Of a DNA stretch of 64,000 bases, positions 1 to 10,458 are shown piece after piece. The translations under genes were made by a program, and so were the position numbers. The stretch's first letter is position 1, and every line of letters begins with the position of its first letter. The notes beneath the pieces are model-generated. The model ran no database searches and had not been told where the DNA came from. It saw nothing but the letters and a program-made list of their open reading frames with translations. This stretch comes from Zantedeschia hybrid cultivar (taxonomy: Eukaryota > Streptophyta > Magnoliopsida > Alismatales > Araceae), in assembly GCA_030544215.1 (NCBI GenBank), contig JARZZO010000006.1, forward strand, positions 50,940,501 through 51,004,500, given 5' to 3'.

Positions 1-439
1 ATGGAATGGAGGGAGGAAAGCAAGGAGAGGGGGAGAAGTCGCCGGAGAGAAGAGAGGAGAGAGAAGAGGAAGGAGAGAATGAGGGTTTGCGGGGTCAAAC
101 AGAAGCTTGGTAAAACGCGTCGTGCAAGCCCGACGTCATTCAGACAACAAGACCAGGCCGTACACTGACAGACCAAGGTTGTACTCTAAATGGCATCGTC
201 CATACAAGATGCCATTCAGACGATGTGGCTGGGGCCGTACTCTCGCAGCCCAAGGCCAGCCCACGTGGCGCCCACGTGGCATAGCCTAAAACACGTCCAC
301 CTAGCTGGACGCCGTTTGAACCGCGTCGAGCCAGCTCAACGCGAAAAAGAAACTAAGCCTCAGCCCCACCAGGGCCCAAACTAAGGGATCTAACCCCGAA
401 ACTGACCCGATAACCGGATCCAAAACCTCAATCCTTACA
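1..439 (-). mobile_element. TR-GAG-type LTR fragment, cut by window edge
   Basis: The right edge reads CCTCAATCCTTACA, the complement of the LTR start TGTAAGGACTGAGG shared by all TR-GAG LTRs here. The stretch keeps the purine-rich block at 1-100 (complement of the CT-rich leader), palindromic GCGTC/GACGC units near 117-155 and 310-340, and a pair of CACGTG boxes at 262-267 and 273-278. It adjoins the last 22 bp of the copia2 LTR, so it is an insertion in that LTR. Its other end lies outside the window, so no target duplication can be checked. Confidence 0.8.
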
Positions 440-469
440 GTAGGACACCTAAAAACTAACAATCTCCCA

Positions 470-1575
470 CTTATACTACAACCAATTGCCCACAGTCTGT
501 ATAAAGGCTTAGTCAGTGGATCTGTAATATTATCTTCTGATAGTACACGCTCTACCATCACATCTCCCCTTGCAGTAATCTCCCGAATTAGGTGGAAGCG
601 CCTTAGAATATGCTTCGACCTTTGGTGAGACCAAAGTTCCTTCGCCTATGCGATGGCCCCATTATTATCACATAATAATGGGACGGAAGTCGATATGCTG
701 GGAACTATGTCAAGTTTCGACATGAATTTCTTCATCCAGATCGCTTCAGCCGCAGCTATATACTCTGCTTTTGTCGTTGAATCTGCAGTCGTTTCTTGCT
801 TGGAACTCTTCCAACTAACTGCCCCTCCATTTAGCATGAATACAAATATAGACATGGATTTGCTATCATCCGAATATGACAGAAAACTAGAATCTGTATA
901 TGCTCTCAATTGCAAGCCCTCTTCTCCTCCATACAGTAAAGAAAGATCCTTAGTTCTTCTCAAGTACTTAAGGATGTATTTTACTGCTTTCTAGTGCTTT
1001 TCACCTAGATCACTCTTATATCTGCTAGTAATGCTCAAAGCATTGGCCACATCAAGGCGAGTACATAGCATGGCATACATAATCGACCATATTGCCAAGG
1101 CATAAGGTACCCGACTCATGTGCTCTACTTCCTCAGTTGTTCTAGGAGCCATGCCCTTAGATAGATAAATTCCATGTCTCGTAGGGAATGAGACCTCTTT
1201 TGGAATTTTCTAAGTGGAATCTCCTGAGTATAGTATCTATGTACATAGATTGGGACAATCCAAGCATCCTCTTTGATCTATCATGATAGATCCTTATGCC
1301 CAGTACATAGGATGCTTCTCCCAAATCCTTCATAGAGATTATCTTGGACAACCAAGACTTCATTGATGTCAGCATCCTTACATCACTCCCAATGAGTAAG
1401 ATGTCATCAACATAGAGGACTAAGAAGGTCAGTGAGCTCCCACTGACCTTCTTGTAAACACATGGTTCGTTTTCATTTCGAATGAACTCAAAAGATTTGA
1501 TAACCTCATCAAATCTCAAATTCCAACTTCGAGATGCCTACTTCAATCTATAAATGGATTTCTAAAGCCTGCATA
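470..1575 (-). pseudogene. copia2 pol fragment, RT C-terminus and RNase H (copy 1)
   Basis: Minus-strand pieces translate to copia reverse transcriptase with an intact YVDD box (about 1380-1410), then SMKDLGEASYVLGIRIY, then RNase H with TDSSFLSYSDDSKSMS, a SWKSSKQ motif and LCDNNGAIA. Frame breaks and in-frame stops separate the pieces at about 646-963 and 1157-1519. The adjoining bases 462-480 are the polypurine-tract complement next to the LTR remnant. The fragment is cut at 1575 by TR-GAG1 and resumes at 8670 after the duplicated GCATA. An uninterrupted near-identical copy lies at 12901-14797. Non-functional remnant. Confidence 0.85.
1571..1575. repeat. target site duplication GCATA (left) of TR-GAG1
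   Basis: GCATA directly precedes TGTAACGACC and recurs at 8665-8669 after the far LTR. The empty site is preserved in the duplicate copia2 copy near 14030-14040, where the sequence runs through GCATACC once. Confidence 0.95.
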
Positions 1576-2871
1576 TGTAACGACCCGCCATCCTATGACC
1601 GGAGACCCGGTCACTAAATGGATGTCGGCCCATTAACTGCGGGTTCACACCCGGATCTCACACAACACATCTGGAGGAGTAAGTGCTAAACAAGACTAAA
1701 TATAACAATCTCACGGACTACAAGGTAAGCAAGTGCGCAGGAAGGAAAATAATAATGTCCGTATACAGTCCAACAATAATTACATGTCCAACAATTAAAT
1801 AAGTACAGGCAGAAGGAAGTACAACAACATCGGGGCATACCCCGGAACTAAGACAGCTGCTGGTCCGCACACCAAGAAGACACCACGCTCCCGCTCGCCT
1901 CGAGGTCCACACCTGAAACCGCAGGGAGTGAGCCACACCAGAAATGGGCTCAGTAGGGATCATCCGATCCCCTGCCTCCCACTCACACACCCACAAGTGT
2001 AACAACAGGAATATATGGCAATCTAAGCAAGGCAGTAAACACAGCACCCAACTCTGATATGAAACGCACGGTAAGCAGTGTAACAAGAACCATTCTAAGT
2101 AACCCGAAGAACCCAACACAGAGTCACGACGCACAGTCATAGTCCACGAAGCGACTAAACCACACTATCGACCGAAGTCGAACGTCGCATCCCAACACTA
2201 CCACCACAACTCACGCCTGTCCACCCCTACAGAGTTCCAGGGCACTGTAGGGTGAGGCAGTGAGTCAAACTAGGACTAGCTGGACCCAGTGTACAGCCAC
2301 TGCCAGCTACGTGTGCACACAAGCAGTCTAGACTACTGTCCTACCGTCCGGATTGCCTCCACGCTAGGCCTCAGCGCTTCAGGAGGGCCCTGGGGACCGG
2401 CGAACCCCCGTCATCCGAAGCTACAGGAACTACCCACAAACCCAACTCTCCCGGGCTGCGTCAAGCCAAGGGCTATAGGTACCACTCGTAACCTTGATCA
2501 AAGGTCACATCAGGCCCAATGGCTAAAGGGTAAACCAACTCCCACCAGAAACACCACCAGCTCCACAGCGAGAAACAAGCCAGAAGCTGTCACGACAACC
2601 AAGAGAAACCCCGACCCGCTGAGACCAAACAGCAACCCCTCGGATAGCATACCAGCTACTCCGGCCCGACGGGCTCAAGGTGGTTCTACTTGTCCCAGCC
2701 AAGGGTGAAACACAACATGCACCACTCCACAGACACCATGGCCCTTCTCCCATTGGCCCATGGTGACAGACGTAAACCACAGTTAACCCGATCCACATTC
2801 GCATAACACAACCACACATATAACGTGATTCCATTCGCACAGTAAACCTCAGTCTCAGTATATAGTTAAAG

Positions 2872-2891
2872 CACACACACACACACACACA
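2872..2891. repeat. (CA)10 microsatellite in LTR
   Basis: Ten CA units. The sister LTR carries twelve at 7193-7216, so the tract changed length after insertion. Confidence 0.9.
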
Positions 2892-3004
2892 GGTGATGTA
2901 ATTCCACTCACGCAGAAGACCTCCGTCTCAGTATAGAACCCAAAGCATGCATTTGAACCATCCCACCGTGAAACATGCAGGAAATAACAGGATTGAAGCA
3001 TTTC

Positions 3005-3375
3005 TGTCTTGAATCGCGTCGACCGAGGTCGACGCCATTCAAGACCCTCAGACAGGTTTATTAAAAGCCAGATTATCCTTAAAACGCGTCCACTAGTGAA
3101 GCCGCCGTTTTAAAACGCGTCAGGGTCGCCCGACGCCATTCAACCCAGAAATCCCGATTTGCAGAACCCTTAAACGGGGGCATTTCCTGCCTAAATGGCG
3201 TCATGATGGCTCGACGTCCTTCAAAAAGGCGTCGTCCATCCATGACGTCATTTAGCGCAGAACCCCTAACTCAGGAAACCTCGAACAGGGAGGTTTCTGC
3301 CCTAAAACGCGTCGTACTAACCCGACGTCTTTCGGAAAGGCGTCGACCCGGCACGACGCCATTTAGCGACAGAAA
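3005..3375. repeat. cluster of GCGTC/GACGC palindromic units
   Basis: At least seven units with arms of the type (C)TRAANGGCGTC and GACGCCNTTYAG: 3007 (flanks CTTGAAT/ATTCAAG), 3080 and 3113, the pair 3193-3255 and the pair 3301-3365. The pairs lie back to back. The same cluster recurs in every LTR of this family in the window. Confidence 0.85.
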
Positions 3376-4149
3376 CCAGGTTTCCTGGTTCGACCCGAGG
3401 GTCACACCCTTGAACCCCAGGCACCCCGAAAAGCGCCAAAACCAAAGGGAGAAGAAGAGAAGTCCAACCATCACAAGCGTGCTACGAAACCGAGTCCACA
3501 AGCACCACCATTCCCACAAGGAATCCCCCTAAACATGCTCAATCTAACCCCAAACACGCCACATCACGCCAAGAAGCAAACGAGCACACATGCAAGGTTT
3601 CGTCCCACTACAGGTTCTTGAACTCCGCCAAGCTCCGTACCGCCGTCCCGCCGCACCGCACACCGCCGCCGGTACCCTCGAGGACGCCGCCACTCCGCCG
3701 GGACGTCGGCCGCCGTCCGGAGAAGGGAACGCCGCGAAGGAGGTGGTGGAGGTAGAGGTGAGAGGTAAGGTGGTGTTGGAGTGGTGGAAGAGGAAGAAGA
3801 GGAAGGGAAGGGAAAGAAGAGCGTCGGAGAGGGCGGAGAGGGTGAGGAGAGAGAGTGTGAAGGTGAGAATGAGGGAAAGAAGGGGAGGCTCGCGGGGTCA
3901 ACCAGAATCCCGCTAAAACGCGTCGATCGAGGCAGACGTCTATCAGTCTGACAGGACGGCCATATTGACAGCGCTCTGAAACGCGTCGCCCACCGCGGAC
4001 GCCGTTCAGACGACAAGACAGGCCGTACTGACAACGCTCTGGCGCCATACCCTGACACCGCAGGTGTCGCAGTCTGAAACGCGTCGACCGAGCTGGACGC
4101 CGTTCAGACAAATCTGACAGGGGCCGTACTCTCGCGGCCCGAAACCCGC

Positions 4150-4170
4150 CCACGTGGCGCACACGTGGCA
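4150..4170 (-). promoter_or_regulatory. paired G-box (CACGTG) sites in LTR U3
   Basis: CACGTG at 4151-4156 and 4162-4167, start-to-start distance 11 bp, about one helical turn. Equivalent pairs occur at 262/273, 8476/8487, 9601/9612 and 17976/17987. CACGTG is the core of plant G-box/ABRE elements bound by bZIP and bHLH factors. A role in LTR transcription is inferred. Confidence 0.55.
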
Positions 4171-4339
4171 CAACAACCAGCAGACCTAAATGGCGTCCAC
4201 ACACCCTGACGCCTTTTGAAAGGCGTCGAGCACTGTTGACGCCATTCAGCCAGAAATCTCAAGACCCCTCCAGGGTCCAAACCAGGGGATCCGGCCCGAA
4301 CCCGACCCGAATACAGAACCCGAAATCTCAGTCATTACA

Positions 4340-4352
4340 ATCTCCCCCCCTT
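4340..4352 (-). other. polypurine tract of TR-GAG1
   Basis: On the minus strand AAGGGGGGGAGAT lies directly before the 3' LTR start TGTAATGACT: the expected plus-strand priming site. Confidence 0.85.
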
Positions 4353-4703
4353 AAAAGAATTTCATTCTCGAAATTAGCAACCACTCAACACAAGACTCAG
4401 CTAACCATCACACGCCGACACACACCAATCACAACAATCATTCTCACCAATCACCCACACAGGGTTCCAACATATACACGCCAAGCTAACCAAGATTCTC
4501 AATTCTGACAAGAGCTGATAGATCAAAATATCCATACACTAACAAGGCACAAATTATAAAACCGATTTCTCCACCAATCCAAATACATACAAGTGCCACA
4601 CGAGTTCACAACCACCTCAGAAAAAGACAAGATAAAAGTGCTCTCCTAGCACAACCTCTCGGACCTCCACAAGAAAACGCGACTCCAATCATACCTCGAA
4701 CAC

Positions 4704-5741
4704 TCACTGACCGCTCGGTCCCTGACCTGCCTGGTTCTTCTGGGGACAATTCCTCGCGAGATGTCCCTTCCGACCACAAGCGAAACAGCTACCAGTGATC
4801 AAGGGACATATCCGGTTGCCATGAAACCTGCTACATCGGGGACAACGATCCGCAGTGTCCCGCCTCGCCTCCTGCTGCCAGCCGTCCTCTGTCTCCATCT
4901 GCTGAACCGAACCATCCTCTTCCTCATAAGGTGCCTCCTGAAACTCGACCTCGAACGAACTCGAACCGCCTGCCGAGAAGGCCGCTGATCTATCCCTGCT
5001 AGGCTGCTTCTCTCGTGCTGAATGCTCCGATTCCCTCGCCGTGTGTTGGAACTGCATCTCCACTGCTGCCGCGCACTGAACCGCTGATGCCAAATCCCTG
5101 CAACAATGGGCCGCCACAAATTCTCTCAGATCATGCCGAAGTCCATCCACAAATTTCTCTGTCCTCAGATCCTCACGCTCAGATATGTGAGGAGCAAATC
5201 TTCCCAGAGCCACAAATTTCATCTGGTACTCTAAAACTGACATATCACCCTGCACCAATTCCATAAACTCCCTTTCCTTGGCCCTGCGAACATGCCTCGG
5301 AAGGTACTGCCCACTAAACTCTCTCACAAAGCCTTCCCAAGGAATCTCCCTCAAAGACCTATCTGGAAACATCAACCCCTTGATGGTAACCCACCAATCA
5401 TAAGCATCGCCCTTCAGCAAGTAGGTTGCCAACAAGGTCTTGTCACTCTCAGCACATTCTAGAACATCGAACACCTTCTCCACCTCCTTTACCCACTGAG
5501 CTGCCGCACCTGGAACAGGCTGACCCGTGAAAGAAGGGGGCTTCAGCTTCAAGAACCGCTCCACCACCGTGGATTGGCCACCTCGGGAACTGGACCCCTC
5601 ACTTCCATCTCCCTGCTAATATCTAGCCATAGCCCCAATCATGGCTTCCATGAAACGCTCCACATCATGTCCTTCTGCCCTCGAACCACCACCATCTGCT
5701 CTCGCACTCCGAGCCACCGGAGCTCTCCGCTTCGGCGCCAT
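4704..5741 (-). pseudogene. gag: gag of TR-GAG1 (one internal stop)
   Basis: About 346 codons. The start at 5741 is the ATG equivalent to the one used in element B. The retrotransposon-Gag domain covers roughly residues 62-215 (WWVTIKGLMFPDRSLREIPW, then EFSGQYLPRHVRRAKEREF). A linker follows, and a zinc knuckle CFACGRKGHLARNC lies close to the C-terminus. Codon 42 is TAG (5616-5618) where the other copies have CAG, a C-to-T change. An in-frame ATG at 5567 could still give a shortened Gag with the whole core. Gag would form the particle and package RNA. Similarity to Del/Tekay chromovirus Gag is by motif recognition only. Confidence 0.88.
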
Positions 5742-5881
5742 CGCTGCCCCACAACACGCAAATCGAACCAAAACACGTCAAAACCTATCAATCTACACCA
5801 GCAGCCATCGCCTGTACAGACTCGCACTTATTGTTTGACTATAATATCTAACCCAGTTTATCACATACTCGACCAGACTGA

Positions 5882-5893
5882 GCTCTGATACCA
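5882..5893 (-). other. primer binding site, initiator tRNA-Met type
   Basis: Minus-strand TGGTATCAGAGC begins two bases inside the 5' LTR end, the standard 12-base complement to plant initiator tRNA-Met 3' ends. Confidence 0.9.
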
Positions 5894-5895
5894 AC

Positions 5896-8664
5896 TGTAA
5901 CGACCCGCCATCCTATGACCGGAGACCCGGTCACTAAATGGATGTCGGCCCATTAACTGCGGGTTCACACCCGGATCTCACACAACACATCTGGAGGAGT
6001 AAGTGCTAAACAAGACTAAATATAACAATCTCACGGACTACAAGGTAAGCAAGTGCGCAGGAAGGAAAATAATAATGTCCGTATACAGTCCAACAATAAT
6101 TACATGTCCAACAATTAAATAAGTACAGGCAGAAGGAAGTACAACAACATCGGGGCATACCCCGGAACTAAGACAGCTGCTGGTCCGCACACCAAGAAGA
6201 CACCACGCTCCCGCTCGCCTCGAGGTCCACACCTGAAACCGCAGGGAGTGAGCCACACCAGAAATGGGCTCAGTAGGGATCATCTGATCCCCTGCCTCCC
6301 ACTCACACACCCACAAGTGTAACAACAGGAATATATGGCAATCTAAGCAAAGGAGTAAACACAACACCCAACTCTGATATGAAACGCACGGTAAGCAGTG
6401 TAACAAGAACCATTCTAAGTAACCCGAAGAACCCAACACAGAGTCACGACTTACAGTCAAAGTCCACGAAGCGACTAAACCACACTGTCGACCGAAGTCG
6501 AACGTCGCCTCCGAACACTACCACCACAGCTCACGCCTGTCCGCCCCTACAGTGTTCCGGGGCACTGTAGGGTGAGGCAGTGAGTCAAACTAGGACTAGC
6601 TGGACTCAGTGTACAGCCACTGCCAGCTACGTGTGCACACAAGCAGTCTAGACTACTGTCCTACCGTCCGGATTGCCTCCACGCTAGGCCTCAGCGCTTC
6701 AGGAGGGCCCTGGGGACCGGCGAACCCCCGTCAAGCCGAAGCTACAGGAACTACCCACAAACCCAACTCTCCCGGGCTGCGTCAGGCCAAGGGTTATAGG
6801 TACCACTCGTAACCTTGATCAAAGGTCACATCAGGCCCAATGGCTAAAGGGTAAACCAACTCCCACCAGAAACACCACCAGCTCCACAGCAAGAAACAAG
6901 CCAGAAGCTGTCACGACAACCAAGAGAAACCCCGACCCGCTGAGACCAAACAGCAACCCCTCGGATAGCACACCAGCTACTCCGGCCCGACGGGCTCAAG
7001 GTGGTTCTGCTTGTCCCAGCCAAGGGTGAAACACAACATGCACCACTCCACAGACACCATGGCCCTTCTCCCATTGGCCCATGGTGACAGACGTAAACCA
7101 CAGTTAACCCGATCCACATTCGCATAACACAACCACACATATAACGTGATTCCATTCGCACAGTAAACCTCAGTCTCAGTATATAGTTAAAGCACACACA
7201 CACACACACACACACAGGTGATGTAATTCCACTCACGCAGAAGACCTCCGTCTCAGTATAGAACCCAAAGCATGCATTTGAACCATCCCACCGTGAAACA
7301 TGCAGGAAATAACAGGATTGAAGCATTTCTGTCTTGAATCGCATCGACCGAGGTCGACGCCATTCAAGACCCTCAGACAGGTTTATTAAAAGCCAGATTA
7401 TCCTTAAAACGCGTCCACCAGTGAAGCCGCCGTTTTAAAACGCGTCAGGGTTGCCCGACGCCATTCAACCCAGAAATCCCGATTTGCAGAACCCTTAAAC
7501 GGGGGCATTTCCTGCCTAAATGGCGTCATGATGGCTCGACGTCCTTCAAAAAGGCGTCGTCCATCCATGACGTCATTTAGCGCAGAACCCCTAACTCAGG
7601 AAACCTCGAACAGGGAGGTTTCTGCCCTAAAACGCGTCGTACTAACCCGACGTCTTTCGGAACGGCGTCGACCCGGCACGACGCCATTTAGCGACAGAAA
7701 CCAGGTTTCCTGGTTCGACCCGAGGGTCACACCCTTGAACCCCAGGCACCCCGAAAAGCGCCAAAACCAAAGGGAGAAGAAGAGAAGTCCAACCATCACA
7801 AGCGTGCTACGAAACCGAGTCCACAAGCACCACCATTCCCACAAGGAATCCCCCTAAACATGCTCAATCTAACCCCAAACACGCCACATCACGCCAAGAA
7901 GCAAACGAGCACACATGCAAGGTTTCGTCCCACTACAGGTTCTTGAACTCCGCCAAGCTCCGTGCCGCCGTCCCGCCGCACCGCACACCGCCGCCGGTAC
8001 CCTCGAGGACGCCGCCACTCCGCCGGGACGTCGGCCGCCGTCCGGAGAAGGGAACGCCGCGAAGGAGGTGGTGGAGGTAGAGGTGAGAGGTAAGGTGGTG
8101 TTGGAGTGGTGGAAGAGGAAGAAGAGGAAGGGAAGGGAAAGAAGAGCGTCGGAGAGGGCGGAGAGGGTGAGGAGAGAGAGTGTGAAGGTGAGAATGAGGG
8201 AAAGAAGGGGAGGCTCGCGGGGTCAACCAGAATCCCGCTAAAACGCGTCGATCGAGGCAGACGCCTATCAGTCTGATAGGACGGCCGTACTGACAGCGCT
8301 CTGAAACGCGTCGCCCACTGCGGACGCCGTTCAGACGACAAGACAGGCCGTACTGACAACGCTCTGGCGCCATACCCTGACACCGCAGGTGTCGCAGTCT
8401 GAAACGCGTCGACTGAGCTGGACGCCGTTCAGACAAATCTGACAGGGGCCGTACTCTCGCGGCCCGAAACCCGCCCACGTGGCGCACACGTGGCACAACA
8501 ACCAGCAGACCTAAATGGCGTCCACACACCCTGACACCTTTTGAAAGGCGTCGAGCACTGTTGACGCCATTCAGCTAGAAATCTCAACACCCCTCCAGGG
8601 TCCAAACCAGTGGATCCGGCCCGAACCCGACCCGAATACAGAACCCGAAATCTCAGTCATTACA
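5896..8664 (-). repeat. TR-GAG1 5' LTR
   Basis: A 2769 bp near-identical copy of 1576-4339 with the same ends, palindrome clusters, paired CACGTG boxes (8476 and 8487) and CA tract (7193-7216, two units longer). Confidence 0.95.
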
Positions 8665-8669
8665 GCATA
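8665..8669. repeat. target site duplication GCATA (right) of TR-GAG1
   Basis: Matches 1571-1575; the copia2 sequence resumes at once with CCTTATTGGGATGC. Confidence 0.95.
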
Positions 8670-9430
8670 CCTTATTGGGATGCTGCTTAGATATAAATCC
8701 ATCAGGTTGTACTATGTACACATCTTCTGAAAGGTTTCCATTAAGGAAAGCTGTCTTCACATCCCTCGGCCATATCTCATAATATAGGTATGTTGTAATG
8801 GCAAGGAGGATTCTAATTGACTTTGTCATTGCTACTGGTGAAAAAGTTTTGTCATAATCAATTCCTTATCTTTGACGATATCCCTTTGCCACCAGTCGAG
8901 CCTGATAAGTGTCAATTTGTCCATCTACTCCGATCTTCCTCTTGAAGATCCATTTGCAGCCGATAGGGACCTTCCCTTCAGGTATGTCAACCAAGTTCCA
9001 AACTTGATTCGTATATATGGATTGGATTTTTGAATCCATAGCTTCCTTCCATTTCTCAAAGTTAGAATTACGAATTACCTCCTGATTGGATTAAGGATCA
9101 TCATCCTCATTTATCTGTACCTTAGACGAACTGTTAGAGACATGTCCAACATATCTCTCAGGTTCTCTAGGTACCCTACCAGATCTTCATAATATTTGTG
9201 CTTCATTTTGAGCATTTTCCATAGGTGGTGTCTCATCTAATGAGTCTGTGTTCCCAGTTTGTGGCTTATGGACCTCGTCCAGTTCTATCTGTCTCCCACT
9301 GTTTTCTTAGAAGAGATATTCCTTCTCCAAGAATATAGTTCGCTTGGCCACTAAGACCCTTTCCTCAGAAGGGTGATAGAAATAATATCCAAAAGTCTCT
9401 TTTGGATATCCCACAAACCTACACTTGTCT
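8670..9430 (-). pseudogene. copia2 pol fragment, integrase C-terminus and RT N-terminus (copy 1)
   Basis: Continuation of 470-1575 beyond TR-GAG1. The minus strand starts inside the integrase tail (DKCRFVGYPKETFGYYF at about 9425-9375), passes the acidic linker and enters RT (WNLVDIPEG and KARLVAKGY-like text with stops). It is cut at 9430 by the first LTR of element A. Several in-frame stops. Confidence 0.8.
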
Positions 9431-10458
9431 TGTAAGGACTGAGGTTTCGGGCTCTGTTTTCGGGTCGGTTTCGGGCCGGATCCCCTGGTTTGGACCTTGA
9501 GGGGTCTTGAGAGTTTCTTCTGAATGACGTCTACACTGCATGACGCCTTTCAAACAGCGTCTTGCTTGGTGGACGCCATTTAGGTCTATGGCTGATGTGC
9601 CACGTGCGCGCCACGTGGGCGGGTTTCGGGCAGCGAGAGTACGGCCCCTATCTTTTCGTCTGAAAGGCGTCCGCGATGGACGACGTCATTTAGACTGTGA
9701 CCCTGTGATGTCAGGGTACGGTGCCGGTCTTGTCGTCTGAACGGCTTCGGTGGTGGTCGACGCGTTTCAGAGCTTCTGTCAGTACGGCCTGTCCTGTCAT
9801 CTGATAGGCGTCTGTCTCGGTCGACGCGTTTTACGTTGTTTCGAATTGACCCCGCGAGCCTTCCCTCCTTTCCCTCATTTCTCCTCTTCTCGCTCTCTCT
9901 CCTCCCCCTCTTCGCCTCCTCCGACCCCTCTCTTTCCCTTTCCCTTTCTCTTCTTCCTCTTCCACCACTCCAACACCTCTCTACCTCTCACCACTACCAC
10001 CACCACTTCCTTCGCGGCGTTCCATTCTCCGGACGGCGGCCGACGTCTCGGCGGAGTGGCGACGTCCTCTGGGGTACCGGCGGCGGTCTGCAGTGCGGCG
10101 GTTCAGCGGCACGGAGCCAGGAGGAGTTCAAGAACCGGTAGGGGGACGAACCTTGCGTGGATTGTACTCGTTTCATCCGTAGTTTCCATGTGATGCGTTT
10201 GGGGGTAGAACGAGCATGTTAGGGGCTTTTCTTGATGGGAATGAGGGTTTCTATGAATATGGATTTGTGATGGTTTAGCTTGCCCCTCTTCCTCCTCTGT
10301 TTTTCGATGATTTTGGGGCTTTTGAGGGTGAAAAGGGAGCCCTCGGGCAGAGGGCAGAACCTGATTTATGGCGCTAAAAGACGTCGTGCCTGGACGACGC
10401 CATTTAGAATGGCGACGGGCCAGCACGACGCCATTTAGGCAGAAATCGCTCCACTAAG
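9431..10458 (+). repeat. TR-GAG A 5' LTR, first part (split by Tat1)
   Basis: Starts TGTAAGGACTGAGG directly after copia2 integrase sequence. It contains a palindrome cluster (about 9525-9835), paired CACGTG at 9601 and 9612, a CT-rich leader (9862-9990) and a further palindrome pair at 10370-10436. It breaks at CTAAG, the Tat1 target site, and resumes at 44482. Together the halves are about 2.47 kb. Confidence 0.88.
10454..10458. repeat. target site duplication CTAAG (left) of Tat1
   Basis: Direct repeat of 44477-44481 at the outer ends of the two Tat1 LTRs. Confidence 0.93.

Larger units (their letters stand above)
1576..4339 (-). repeat. TR-GAG1 3' LTR
   Basis: Runs from TGTAACGACCCG to CTCAGTCATTACA on the plus strand (TGTAA/TTACA termini). 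Read on the minus strand it has a palindrome cluster and paired CACGTG boxes (4150-4170) in the upstream part, a CT-rich probable transcript leader (about 3910-3740), a GC-rich stretch with a Pro/Ser-rich frame, a second palindrome cluster (about 3370-3005), a (CA)n tract at 2872-2891 and a low-feature distal part. Confidence 0.95.
1576..8664 (-). mobile_element. TR-GAG1: complete Gag-only LTR retrotransposon
   Basis: A complete non-autonomous element: two LTRs (2764 and 2769 bp), a 1556 bp internal region, a 5 bp target duplication, an initiator tRNA-Met primer site and a G-rich polypurine tract. The only gene is gag; there is no protease, RT, RNase H or integrase. This is the architecture named TR-GAG in plants. 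The Gag resembles Del/Tekay chromovirus Gag, so an autonomous chromovirus elsewhere in the genome probably supplies the enzymes. The LTRs differ mainly by scattered substitutions and a CA-repeat length change, so insertion is fairly recent. It sits in copia2. Confidence 0.93.

Noticed and set aside
653..994. 113-residue plus-strand ORF, repeated at 13114-13455
   Set aside because: Antisense of the copia RNase H piece; no independent similarity.
3590..3916. 108-residue plus-strand ORF (and its twin at 7915-8241) as a gene
   Set aside because: Antisense shadow of the GC-rich LTR leader; low-complexity Arg/Glu text from the CT-rich tract.
3005..4260. CRISPR-like array
   Set aside because: The repeated part is a variable palindrome in irregular plant LTR DNA, with no constant repeat or unique spacers.
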